Positions 51,202 to 61,979 of a stretch of 64,000 nt of DNA are shown here, in pieces. Made by a program: the position numbers and the translations under genes. Source of the stretch: Aedes albopictus (Eukaryota; Arthropoda; Insecta; Diptera; Culicidae); assembly GCF_035046485.1 (NCBI RefSeq), contig NC_085136.1, positions 325,590,175-325,654,174 of the forward strand. Direction: 5' to 3'. The notes beneath the pieces were generated by a model. It was not told where the DNA came from. It searched no databases and saw nothing but the letters and a program-made list of their open reading frames with translations. Numbering within the stretch: position 1 is the stretch's first letter; the number at the start of each line of letters is the position of its first letter.

Positions 51202-51650
51202 CCAGATTGAGTTTAAAATAAGGGCGAAAGTAACATGAGAGAATTCTCTTAATAGACTCTCTCTTCTGCAATTTAAAGTGACAAGATGCAAATTCAATCG
51301 AACTTTTTTACACTTAGACACGGACACGTTTAATGCATTCCAGTGAGCTATTTTGCTCTTTGAAGGGAGCACGACACTAGACATCGGACTAGCATGCAAC
51401 GCCCAGTGGCACAGCCGAAAACTTTTCCTGACAGCTGCGGCGGGAATCGAACCCGTGCTCCTCAGCGCGATGCGACTAAAGGCTTGGTGATCCTAGCCGC
51501 ACGACCACGAAGCCACACGCATCGCAACCTAGCGATTTATGACCAAAAAGTGCAACCATACTTGCATCTTGTCACTTTAATTTGAAGAAGAGAGAGTCGA
51601 TGAAGAGAACTCGCTCATGTTACTTTCGCCCTTATTTAAACTCAATCTAG
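51202..51650. mobile_element. 449-bp MITE with about 95-bp arms and a tRNA-like core
   Basis: Ends CCAGATTGAGTTTAAA / (rc) CTAGATTGAGTTTAAA continue as matching arms (AAGGGCGAAAGTAACATGAG, AAAGTGACAAGATGCAA). AATT flanks both sides. The core at 51432-51516 (minus strand) carries an internal pol III B box GGTTCGATTCC. Confidence 0.75.
51432..51516 (-). pseudogene. tRNA-like sequence inside MITE
   Basis: Minus strand runs from GTGGCTTCGTGGTCG to GCCGCAGC; TGGTCGTGCGG resembles an A box and GGTTCGATTCC is a perfect B box with paired CGGG/CCCG T-stem. Acceptor and anticodon stems do not close, so it is not a functional tRNA gene. Confidence 0.55.
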
Positions 51651-53407
51651 AATTAGTTGATTATTTCGCCGCTAGGTGGCGCTAGTTGTCAAGTAAAGCT
51701 TCAAACTCCGCTATCTCGAGATCCAGAGCAGATAGAAAAACAACTAGTTTGTTATTTCGCCGCTAGGCGGTGCTAGTTGTCAACTGAAATTTCAAACTCC
51801 GCTATCGCGAGATACAGAGCAGATAGAAAAGTGCCGTCTTCGGCAATGTTCTTCAGGAAGTCAAGAGCTATCTGGTGATTCAACGATTAGTTTGTGATTT
51901 CACCGCTAGGCGGCACTAGTTGTCAAGTTAACTTCAAACTCCGGTATCTTGAGATCGAGAGCAGATAGAAAAGTGCCGTCTTCGGCAATGTTCTTCAGGA
52001 AGTCAAGAACAATCCGGTGATTCAACAAGTAGTTGGTGATTTCGCCGCTAGGTGGCGCTAGTTGTCAAGTAAAGTTTCAAACATCTTTATCCCAGGAACC
52101 AGAGCAGATAGAAAAGTGTCGCCTACGGCAAAACTTGTCAGGAAGTCAAGAGTTATCTGGTGATTCAACAGTTAGTGATGATTTCGCCACTAGGTGGCGC
52201 TAGTTGTCAACTAAAATTTCAAACTCCGCTATCTCGAGATCCATAGCAGATAGAAAACTGTCGTATTCGGCAAAGTTCTTCAGGAAGTCAAGAGCTATCT
52301 GGTGATTCAACAACTAGTTTGTGATTTCGCTGCTTGGTGGCGCTAGTTATTAAGTAAAGCTTCAAACTCCGCTATCTCGAGATCCAGAGCAGATAGAAAA
52401 GTGTCGTATTTGGCAAAGTTCTTCAGAAAGTCAAGAGCTTTCTGGTGATTATACATCTAGTTGGTGATTTCGCCGCTAGGTGGACCTAGTTGTCAAGTAA
52501 AGTTTCAAACATCTTTATCCCAGGAACCAGAGCAGATAGAAAAGTGTCGCCTACGGCAAAGTTCTTCAGGGGCCGTTCATAAACCACTAGGACCCAGATT
52601 TGAAAATACCTGGCAAAAATTGCCAAATCATTGTAGTCTGCTAGTTTTAGACTAAATGAATGTATTGGAACATGATTTAGCGCTTAATTTCATTTTAATG
52701 GCATTTTCTTTTTTGTCGATTTCTTCGAACAATATCCAAACAAAATTGATGTTTTTCATACAATTTGACTATACACATATCATCATTGCGCTATTATTTT
52801 GGCAGCTCTTGGCAGTTGCTCACCACGAGCAGCAGGTGGGAGCGATTTGTAGGACACTTTGAAGTCGAAGTGTAAGAACTTCTCGTATTACTGACATGTA
52901 ATGTCAATTTTGAAGCGAAAAGTGTTATTTTGATCTCTTGCTCCATTGCAGATGCATTGGCGTATCTAGGATTTTTTCCTAGGGGGTGCCTTAGGGGTGC
53001 CAGTTTCAGTGGCTTCTAGGTTGTTTTGCTTCTTTTTCGTAAAAGGATATACCGAATCATCCTCAATTTCTTTCATGAAATAATGATATACTGCGTAGCG
53101 GAAAAAATAGCCCGCAAATTTGAACGTGCTATATTTTAAAGAACACTTTTTTTTAATTCGAACTGTTGTACAAATTTAACACTTTCCTCGCCATGTGAGG
53201 GGTTTGAATACTTGATAACTTGATTGCGTATTATATATGGAATTTGAATTTTCAGTTTGAACTTAACAATCATCGAGACAACCCCTTTGTCTAGTGTATT
53301 GAAAATAATCAGGTCCGTAAGAATACATTTTCAGAGCAAGTAAATCTCTGAAACCATAAAATATCCACCAATTTGCATGTAACTTGTACTCATTGTGACA
53401 TCCTCTT

Positions 53408-54506
53408 CAAGGATGGGAACACTCACTTGGAAAGAGTTACACTCACTTGCAGTTTTCTCAACTCAGAAGCGTGCAATCAAGAAACGATGTATTGACGACT
53501 TTTACCTTGTGATTTTGTCTAAAACTTTGCTGAATAGAGAAGGGGTCACACACGCATACCGAAGTCGTGAGGGAACTGCGAAGGCAACTCTCCACGAGAT
53601 GAATGTAAATTACACTCACCTCGTGGAGAATCGCTTTCACAGCTCTGTCATGACCAAGGTAAGTAAAAGGAAGGTAATCCAATATGCTAAATCATACAAT
53701 CCGCCATATTGGAATTTGGAATAACAGCTGGCAAGTTTGTTTTGATTTGGAAGTTTATCAATGATAGCAAGCCATGACCCAAAAGGTCACTTCATGGTGA
53801 TTTCAACCAACGAGCTTGTGTCCTAATTAATTACATCCAAATAATACAATAACCCCAATGGTATGCTCTAGACTAAAGAAATATTACCCGTCCCGTGCGA
53901 AACTTCTCTGAATCCCTGCGAAGTAATCTTGGCAACAGTTTGTAACACATAAGGCCTCCGGGCCATTCCCAACTGCTGCCGAAGGTACACCATCATGCCT
54001 TTCCTCAAGATTCTGATCTGTTGGTTTTTCTTTAAACTTTAGGCAGTAAAGATTCGGCATGCGTATGGCTAAAGTTGAGCGTATGGCGTTGAGTTTATCA
54101 CAATAATTAACTTGCAATTCTACAACAAGTACGACAACAAGCACCTGCTCTGCCACTGCGGAAATTTTTTCACTTGTTTGGAAGTAAATAACAACCCCTA
54201 GCAACCCTAGCAACCTCACAGAAACCGATAGAGTAGAGCGTAAACAAACTCGCCAGCAATCAACTACAACACCCCCGCCATAAACCTCTCCCCGCGTCCA
54301 CTTACTGCTTATATGCTAGTACCTTCCATTAAATTTACCTTGGTCATGACCTTGGGATTCGTGTGCGACCTCTTTTCTATTCGGCAAAGTTTTAGACGAA
54401 ATCACAAGGCAAAAGTCGTCCATACATCGTTTCTTGATTGCACGCTTCTGAGCTGAGAAAATAGCAAGTGAATGTAACTCGTTGCAAGTGAGTGTTCCCA
54501 TCCCTG
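53408..54506. mobile_element. 1.1-kb hAT-type element with long inverted arms
   Basis: 8-bp duplication ATCCTCTT (53400-53407, 54507-54514). Ends CAAGGATGGGAACACTCAC / (rc) CAGGGATGGGAACACTCAC; inverted arms of about 170 bp. Between the arms is unique sequence with an exon-like segment. Confidence 0.85.
53888..54017 (-). pseudogene. Exon-like fragment inside hAT element
   Basis: 130-nt open segment on the minus strand between an AACAG acceptor and a GTAATA donor, reading ...MMVYLRQQLGMARRPYVL and QTVAKITSQGFREVS. It looks like a captured internal exon; the source gene is not identified. Confidence 0.35.
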
Positions 54507-54799
54507 ATCCTCTTTGTCAAAATAGTTTTCAAGAACAAGAAAGAGTTATAAATACCTAAAATTGCATATTCAGGACTGAAACCCAGAATTTGGTTCGAGC
54601 GAACTTCGATTTTTCTCTTCGAGATTCTGGTGCTCGCACCATATTACGATTTCGAATGAATTGATAATATATCTGTTGAAAGGAATTGTGTATAAAGCTC
54701 AAAATTTGACTTCCGTAAAACAAACATTGTAGTAATTAGTCAAAATTTCAGCTTCGTACATTTCGAATAATCGTGTCTGGTTTGTACGTATAATACAAG

Positions 54800-55480
54800 A
54801 CATTTGTGTTTTCGGTAATACCTCAGGGAATATTCCTGGTAATTTATTTGGAAATTGTTTTGCAATTTATTTCAATTAAGTCTTCTTTTGCAAATCTCCC
54901 AGCAATTGATTTGGATTTGGCAAATATCTTCGGTAATATCTTTGGATCTCCTTCGGCAATTTCTTAAAGAATTTTTTTGGTAAAACGGAATTTGATACTG
55001 AACACCTTTCACGCATCCTTTGAAAACTTTCATCGAAAATTGCTTTGGAAATTTCTTCGGCAATTGCATTAGGAGTTTATTTGGCTTGTTTACTTCATGT
55101 TTAATGTTTTCTCGGGAGTTGCTTCGCCAATTTTTTGGTAATCTTTCAAGCATTGTTTTGTTTATGTCAACAATTCTATTAATATTTGCTTTTTATAATT
55201 CTCCAATTACTTTTCAGGCAATTCTTTTGGGAATTCTTTTATTTTGTGATTCATTCAACAATGACTCTGGGAACTTCCTTACAATTTTTTTTTGGAAATG
55301 TCTTCGGCAAGTCATTCTACTTTTTTGGGATTATCGTCGATTTTTTGGACTTTCATTATCTATACTATTCGGTATTCCTTCGCCAATTCCTTCGAAAACT
55401 CCTTCGGAAATTCGTTTATAAATCGCTTCAATAATTTTAATGAAAATTCTTTGGACAATTTCTTCTAGGTTTCTTCAGTA
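54800..55480. repeat. Degenerate TTCGGCAATTT repeats
   Basis: Repeated CTTCGGCAATTTC/TTTGGGAATT motifs; frames through it are periodicity artefacts. Confidence 0.6.
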
Positions 55481-55930
55481 ATTATGTAAAGAATTCCTGC
55501 AGCAATTCCCATTGTAAAAACCTTCGGCAATCCCGATTTTACTTGCGTTGAATTTGAGAATGGCAGACAATTAAACGTTCCATAATAAATACAAAATTTC
55601 CCATAAATAACTCAAAAAGTCCCAGTGAAGAAACAGGGGTGTAAGCAGTAATAACTTACAAAAGTTCCATAAACAAATAAAAAAATGCATAAATAAATTA
55701 AAAGTTTCCATTAATAATTGATTTACGAGCAATTAAAAAAGTCAAAAATGCAATGAATAAATCAACTGTTGCAATAAAAAAAGCCATTTTTCCCACCAAA
55801 TAACTTCGAATTTTCCATAAATAAATCCGATTTTTCCATAATAAATTAGAAAATTTACAATAAAAAAATATCGAAAAAGCAATAAAAAATTCAAAAAATG
55901 CAATAAAAAAAGGCTAAATTACCCATGAAA
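55481..55930. repeat. A-rich AATAAA/CAATAAAAAA repeats
   Basis: Many CAATAAA and CATAAATAA units; no gene. Confidence 0.6.
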
Positions 55931-55984
55931 AACAAATGCAGGAAAGTATGAGGCAGTGAAATTCTGAATCGCACTTATATGACT

Positions 55985-56290
55985 GTAACGACTGAAAAGC
56001 CTGCCTAACTATGATTGCAATTTACCGAGCAATCGCTTGCTGTCCGAACTCGCTATCGCTCGTCGGACCTGAAAAAGGGATAACATCTATGTTTGCATTA
56101 TACCGGGCAAATTCTTGGATCTGTGGTTTGCCTAGAACCGAAACGATGCAGTTGCGGTGCATCGTATATCAGAAACTTCGGCGGCCTTCTGCCGCCTCAG
56201 TTCCTCAATCCTCTATGCGGCTTCGCCGCATGGTCTATGTTATTTTTTGGCTCAAAATGCATTTACGTTTATTGCTCGTTTTTTGACATT
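55985..56290. other. Block with GGCGGCCTTCTGCCGCC-type hairpins
   Basis: Two short perfect GC hairpins (GGCGGC..GCCGCC near 56180 and GCGGCTTCGCCGC near 56217). Function unknown. Confidence 0.4.
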
Positions 56291-56419
56291 TATTGATAAT
56301 TCAGATTTTCATTTATTTTTCTCGTACATTCCTAGCATTTCTCTTGAAAACCCTACTATTCCCGACACTCGTTTAGGGACTCCTCTAGAGATTTATATTG
56401 GGTTTTCTTCAGCTGGAAT

Positions 56420-58790
56420 TCCTTGAAGAAGGCCAAGAGAAGTTCCGTGAGTAATACCATGATTTATTTCTAGAGTAATCCATGAAAAATCTACTCTAGA
56501 GGAATTCCTGAATGAGTCTTTAGAAAAACCCCTGGAAGAATCAACGACATTTCTGGAAGTATCCCAGGAAAACTACCTAGAAGAATTCCAGCAAGAATGG
56601 CAGGAGAAATCCCTAGATGAATTCCTGCAGGTATCGTAGTAAAAATTTTAGGAGGAGACATAGGAGGCATTGCTGAAACAATTATAAATATTTGGAGATA
56701 TCCCAGGAATGAAATCCTTTAGGATTTCCGGGAGGATACACCGAAGGCAAGGCTCATAGGAAAATTGCCTTGAATAATCCTAGCAAGTTTTTCAATAAAT
56801 CCCTGGAGAAATTTTAAGAAGAATCCCTAGAAGAATTCCGGGAGGTATTACAGTAAGAATTTTGGGAGGAGTCCTAGAAGAAATTGCTGGAAGAATTACA
56901 GCAGGAATAGCTTGAGAAATCCAGCTGAAATTCTTGCAGGAAGACCAAGAGGAGTTCCTGAAGGAATCCCATGAGAAATTTATGAAAGAATGCTTGGATA
57001 AAAATTCCTGGTGGAATCACCGGAGAGCTTCTGAAGAAATCACAGAAAAAATATCACGAGGTGTTATTAGAAGGATTCTGAATTGTGTCCTTGCAAAAAT
57101 CTCAGCAGAAATCCTAGGAGGAAATGCTGGAGGACACTATACAGGAATTTCTAGAGAATCCCCACCAAGAATGCCTGGGGGAATCCAAAGATCAAAACCT
57201 TGGAATATCTAGAGAAGTTCCTGCAAGAACCGGTAGAGCTATTCTGGAAGAATCTATTGCGAAGGCCCTGAAGGAAACGCAGGAGGAATTCCTGAAGGAA
57301 TCTCAGGAAGATTTCCCGGAAGACTTCCAGCCATAATGCTAGGATCAATTTGTATAGGAATCACTAGAAGAATTTCTGGGCATATCATAGTAAGAATTGC
57401 TGGAAGAACCACAGGAGAAGGTGTTTGAGGTATTCTTGGAGAAAGGCCAAAAGGAGTTTCTGCAGGAATTCCACGAGGAACTTCTGGAGGAATCTTTGGA
57501 TAAAATCTCTGAAGCAATTCCTGGACGAGTCCTTGGAGAAATCCGTGGTATAACAATCAAAGGAATTCCTGCAAGATTTCCAGGAAGTTTGCCTGGAAAG
57601 ATCCCAGAAAAAGCCAGGAGAAAGCTCTAGAAGAATCCGTAGCACAATTTCTGACGTACCACAGTTTTAATTTCTGGAGGAAGAATAAGTGGAATAACCG
57701 CAGGAATTGCTTGAGTAATCCCAGCTGGAATATATGGAGAAATTTCTAGAACTCCAGGAGAAATCATAGAAATAATTTTTACAGATATCCTAGAATCATG
57801 AAAGCCCGGGTATCCTAAGATAAGTTCCTCTAACAAATTCCTGGAGTAATACCTAGAGTTCTCCTGGAAAGAATTGGTAGAAGTATTATGGAGGAATCCC
57901 TGATGGAATTGCAGGATTTCTGGAATTTATGGGCATCTCAGAAAGATTTCTCAAAAGTATTGCAGCAAGTAACTATGCCAGGAGAAATCCCTAGAAGTAT
58001 TTCTGAAATCCTAATGAGTCCTAATGAGCATTGCTTGAAGAATCCCAGCTGGAATTCATAGAGGAAGGTCAATAGAAGTTTTCTGATAAATTCCCAGTGG
58101 AATTTCTGGAAGAACCTCTGGAAAAAGACCTGGATAAATCATTCAAGAAATCTATGGAAGAATCATCGAAGGGATTTTTAGAAAAATTGGGGAAGAATCT
58201 TCGAAGGAATTTTTAGAAAAAGAAAGGAAAAGGATTTCCGGAACAACTTTCCTAGTAGAATACCTGAAGGTACCACAGTGAGAATTTTCGGAGGAGTTCT
58301 AAGAGAAATTGCTGGAAGAATCACAGCAGGAGTTACTTCAGGAATCCTATAGGATAGCTATAGCTATAGCTATAGCCACAATTCCCAGAGGAAGACCAAT
58401 ATAAGCTCCTGGAGGAATTCCATGAGAAATTTCTGGAAGGATCTCTGAATAAAATCTCTGAAGGAATTTCTGGAAGAATCAACGGATGAACTTCTGAAAG
58501 AATCCCAGGAAGATTGTCTTGAATAACACCAACAGGAATTCCTAAAAAAATCCTAATAGACATTTTTAGAGGAATCCCTCGAAGAATTCCGAAAAGTATC
58601 AAAATAAGAATTTCCAAAGAAATCTTAGGACCAATTGCTGGACCAATTTTTGCAGAAATTTCTAGTATGTACAACACGATCTGGACTGCCTGGAGAATTC
58701 TAAGGGAAGTTTGTTGAAGAAATATCGGGAGGAATCCATAAAGGAAGCCTAGAGAAATCACTGTAAGAATAGAAAGAGGTATTACTGGAA
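56420..58790. repeat. 2.4-kb degenerate 24-bp repeat field, inverse orientation
   Basis: Same unit class as 25050-27520 but with the purine-rich strand up (GGAGGAATTCCTGGAAG). Includes a (TATAGC)n run at 58354-58374. Confidence 0.75.
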
Positions 58791-59408
58791 TAATTCATGG
58801 AGAAGTCTGTTGATTGTTCAGGTATATAAGTATTTCCGGGTGTGATTAAGTTTTGTTTAAATGTACCATTAAAAAATATTAGAATTAATGTGGTAAGTTT
58901 TAAATTTTAGGTGGCTCAAGGGAAAATTCTAGGGGGTGCCAAATTTGTTCTAGGGGGTGCCAGGCACCCCTGGAACCCCCCCTAGCTACGCCAATGTGCA
59001 GATGACTGACATACACAAGAACTTACAAATAAACTTTTGAAAGCAATTGTATTACTTATATTAACAGACTTTTGTAATGGTTGAACTTGTTTGTGTTTTT
59101 TAATCAAAAATTCAGTACTTTTTCCATCAGCAGCTGTTCAGTGCTGTAACAAGATACAACATCAATATTTCCAATTTTTTTAAAGGCCAGCTAGTGCTCC
59201 TGGGATTATGGATGAATGCTCGATATACTGTATCCCATTAAAGACATGTTCAAAAATTGAGTATCAACCAGCTTTTCTCAAAATTGGACCTCTGTGCCTC
59301 GTAGACTTTTGTCCATACAAAATAAAATGACATTTGTATAGATCGTAGACTTTAGCCAGAACCCACTGCCCTGCCCCCAAAAAGTCTACGTGGTTCATGA
59401 ACGGGCCC

Positions 59409-59580
59409 TTAGGAAGTCAAGAGCAATCTGGTGATTCAACAATTAGTTTGTGATTTCGCCGATAGGGGGCGCTAGTTGTCAAGTAAAATTTCAATCTTCT
59501 TCACCTCGGGATCCAGAGCAGATAGAAAAGTGTTGTCTTCGGCAAAGTTATTCAAGAAGTCAAGCCTGGGCGATTGAGTG
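59409..59580 (+). repeat. Tandem array, final unit after insertion
   Basis: AGGAAGTCAAGAGCAATCTGG continues the unit broken at 52569; one more full unit follows, then the array ends. Confidence 0.8.
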
Positions 59581-59739
59581 GGGCTGGACTAACGCGAGAG
59601 GCTAGGCCCTACTCGAAAGTATGCATAGACTGAATGATGTTGCGAAAGTAGATGAGAAAAAACAGTAGGAATGATGCAGAGTCCATCAAACCCCAGCTGG
59701 AGAATCGACGATGGATACACACACAGTGAACATCTGGTG

Positions 59740-60430
59740 ATTCGACACAGGGTGGAACACGGAGGAAGACGGCCACAGTTGAAGGTCATTGACCGTCATC
59801 GGGGATGGCTAACCTCGCACTGCAATAAACCGGCATTTGTGGAGCAATTGCTTATGGAGGATAAACTATGTAGGCTTCGGATCCGCACGGTATCCCGACA
59901 GTAGCTATCGAGGATAGCTCTGCCATGTTCAGAATGGCTATATAGATATGCCTAGACAGGGGTGAATTTCCGGAAATTCCGTAGATGGATTCTACCCGGG
60001 AAGCCACCTGACGACCCATCGGCATCAGCCTTCTGCACACCGCCGGAAACTGTCGAGGCTGATGGTCTGTATCGAGAAACCCGATGACGCTGGGCTCTCG
60101 GATAACCAGTTCGGCTTCCGGAAGAGTAGATCGATAGTGGACGCTATTAGGACTGTAACTAAAATAGCCGAGATAGCGCTGGGCCACCATTGAATGCGCC
60201 ATTCACCACCTAGGAGTGCCGGATAGCCTATGCCGGATATTGGAGAGCTACTTCCAGAATAGGGTAGTTATCTATGACAACGAGGAAGGCGAGAGGAGCT
60301 ACAACATCACCGAGGTGATACCTCTAGTTTCCATCCTGGGTCCGGTACTGTGGAACGTGGCGAATGATAGCGTAAAGCTGGTCGGCTTTGCCGATGTCAT
60401 TACCCCCTCGTGGTAAACGGCGAGGGGCTG
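59740..60430 (+). pseudogene. R1-clade LINE RT relic
   Basis: Plus-strand segments, split by frameshifts and deletions, read PGKPPDDPSA, LSDNQFGFRKSRS-VDAIRTV, IHHLGVPDSLCRILESYF, GERSYNITEV then SILGPVLWN and VKLVGFAD. This is the R1-type RT core from motif 2 to the active site; the D-D of the FADD motif is damaged (FADV). Only about 200 residues survive. Confidence 0.75.
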
Positions 60431-60859
60431 CAAAACGGTGAGTCGATAAGGAGAGCGTCCAACATAGCTCTGGTCCTCACAAGTTCCTATCTCATGCTTC
60501 CACGGGTCAAGCGATGACGAAGACCGCCAGCTAAGAGTTGTGTGCTTAGCTGGTTGTGCAGCCTGGGCACTGTTGTCCTTCTGACTTCAGCTAGATTGAG
60601 GAGGTACGATTTCGAGCGTTTGTTCACCAAGGAGGTGCGGCTAAAACAGCATCTGTTCTGGCATCCAGCGGATGAGTAAGAAACGCTGCACCACGCCCAG
60701 CTAGATCCAAGGTGGTAGCCCCATCAGCGTGGTCGTCCTAGTGTTGGTTGGGACGTTAAACAGAACTGGCACCATCGCCCTCCTTCGAGACAGGAGTGTT
60801 GGCGTAGGCCCAATAAGCCACCCGTAAAAATCCCCATTGCTAATAACATAGGAGAAAAT

Positions 60860-61976
60860 ATGACTCGATACAATCGGCAAAGACCCACGCGACGAAATAA
60901 GGACTACGATTGGAAACTTGGAACATGGAATTGCAAGTCACTAGGTTTCGCAGGATGTGACAGGATAATCTACGACGAACTACATCCCCGCAACTTCGGC
61001 ATCGTGGCGTTGCTGGAACTTTGTTGGATTGGACAGAAAGTGTGGAAAAGCGGGCATCGAGCGGCTACCTTCTACCAAAGCTGTGGCACCACCAATGAAC
61101 TGGGAACAGGATTTATAGTGTTGGGCAAGATGCGACAACGTGTGATCGGGTGGCAGCCGATCAACGCAAGGATGTGCATGTTGAGAGTTAAGGGCCGTTT
61201 CTTCAACTACAGCATCATCAACATCCACTGCCCACACGAAGGGAGGCCTGATGACGAGAAAGAAGCGTTCTACGCGCAGTTAGAACAAACATACGATGGT
61301 TGCTTACCGCGTGACGTGAAAATCGTTGTCGGCGACATGAACGCGCAGGTAGGAAGGGAGGAAATGTACAGACCGTTAATCGGGCAAAACAGCCTGCACG
61401 CCGTATTGAATGATAACGGCCAGCGATGCGTAAACTTTGCAGCCTCCCGTGGTCCACAAAGCCACCTGGAGATCACCCGACCATCAAACAGAAAACCAAA
61501 TCGACCACGTTCTAATCGACGGTAAATTCTTCTCGGATATAACCAATGTCCGCACATACCGCAGTGCGAATATAGATTCGGATCACTACTTAGTCGCTGT
61601 ATGCATGCGCTCAAAACTTTCGACAGTTATCACCACGCGTCGAAGTCGAACGCCGCGGCTCAACATCGAGCAACTTCGTAACGTAGAAGTGGCTCAAGAC
61701 TACGCTCAGCAGTTAGCAGTGGCCCTACCAACGGAAGAGCAGCTTGGCGCAGCTACACTTAAAGATGGCTGGAGGGACATCCGATCCGCCATAGGTAGTA
61801 CCTCGGCAACAGGCTTCGCGACTCCGAATCACAGAAACGACTGGTACGACGACGAATGTAAACAGTTGAAAAACGAGAAGAATGCAGCATGGGCGAGAAT
61901 GCTGCAACACCGTACGAGAGCGAATGAGGCACGTTATAGACAGGCGCAAAACTCAGGCAGAACTCAGTCTTCCGGA
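60860..61976 (+). pseudogene. RTE endonuclease region with frameshift
   Basis: APE-type endonuclease: LGTWNCKSL (the N-terminal block), ALLELCW, GTGFIVLG, NIHCPHEG, KIVVGDMNAQVGRE and, after a deletion at about 61452-61466 that changes frame, NQIDHVLIDGKF and DSDHYLVAV containing the catalytic D/H pairs. The frame then runs through a Gln/Glu-rich linker to TGA near 61979. Confidence 0.8.
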
Positions 61977-61979
61977 TGA

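Larger units (their letters stand above)
50241..52569 (+). repeat. Tandem array, about 143-bp period
   Basis: Units begin near GATTTCGCCGCTAGGTGGCG and contain AAACTCCGCTATCTCGAGAT, CCAGAGCAGATAGAAAAGTG and GGCAAAGTTCTTCAGGAAGT. Starts at about 50940, 51067, 51660, 51752, 51895, 52037, 52179, 52324 and 52467; degenerate units precede 50900. Interrupted by a SINE and a MITE. Confidence 0.85.
52955..58996. mobile_element. 6-kb nested element, CATTGGCGTA ends, 8-bp TSD
   Basis: Perfect 8-bp duplication TGCAGATG (52947-52954, 58997-59004). Ends CATTGGCGTATCTAGG and (rc) CATTGGCGTAGCTAGG, followed by GGGGTGCC motifs. No transposase is recognised, so it is non-autonomous or gutted. It contains a hAT MITE, degenerate repeats and A-rich tracts. 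Confidence 0.75.
52570..59408. mobile_element. DNA element with GGGCCGTTCAT ends, interrupting the tandem array
   Basis: Left GGGCCGTTCATAAACCAC, right (rc) GGGCCCGTTCATGAACCAC plus GTAGAC. The array is continuous across it (GTTCTTCAG ... AGGAAGTCAAG). The original element was probably short; most of its 6.8 kb is the nested element at 52955-58996. Confidence 0.7.

Noticed and set aside
51432..51516. Functional tRNA gene on the minus strand
   Set aside because: B box and T-stem are good, but acceptor and anticodon stems do not pair and it lies in a MITE.
50241..52569. CRISPR-like array
   Set aside because: Repeat unit is about 143 bp with no unique spacers; eukaryotic tandem repeat.
56170..56235. 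Bacterial REP-like hairpins indicating horizontal transfer or contamination
   Set aside because: Only short GC hairpins; the surrounding sequence is AT-rich and continuous with mosquito repeats.
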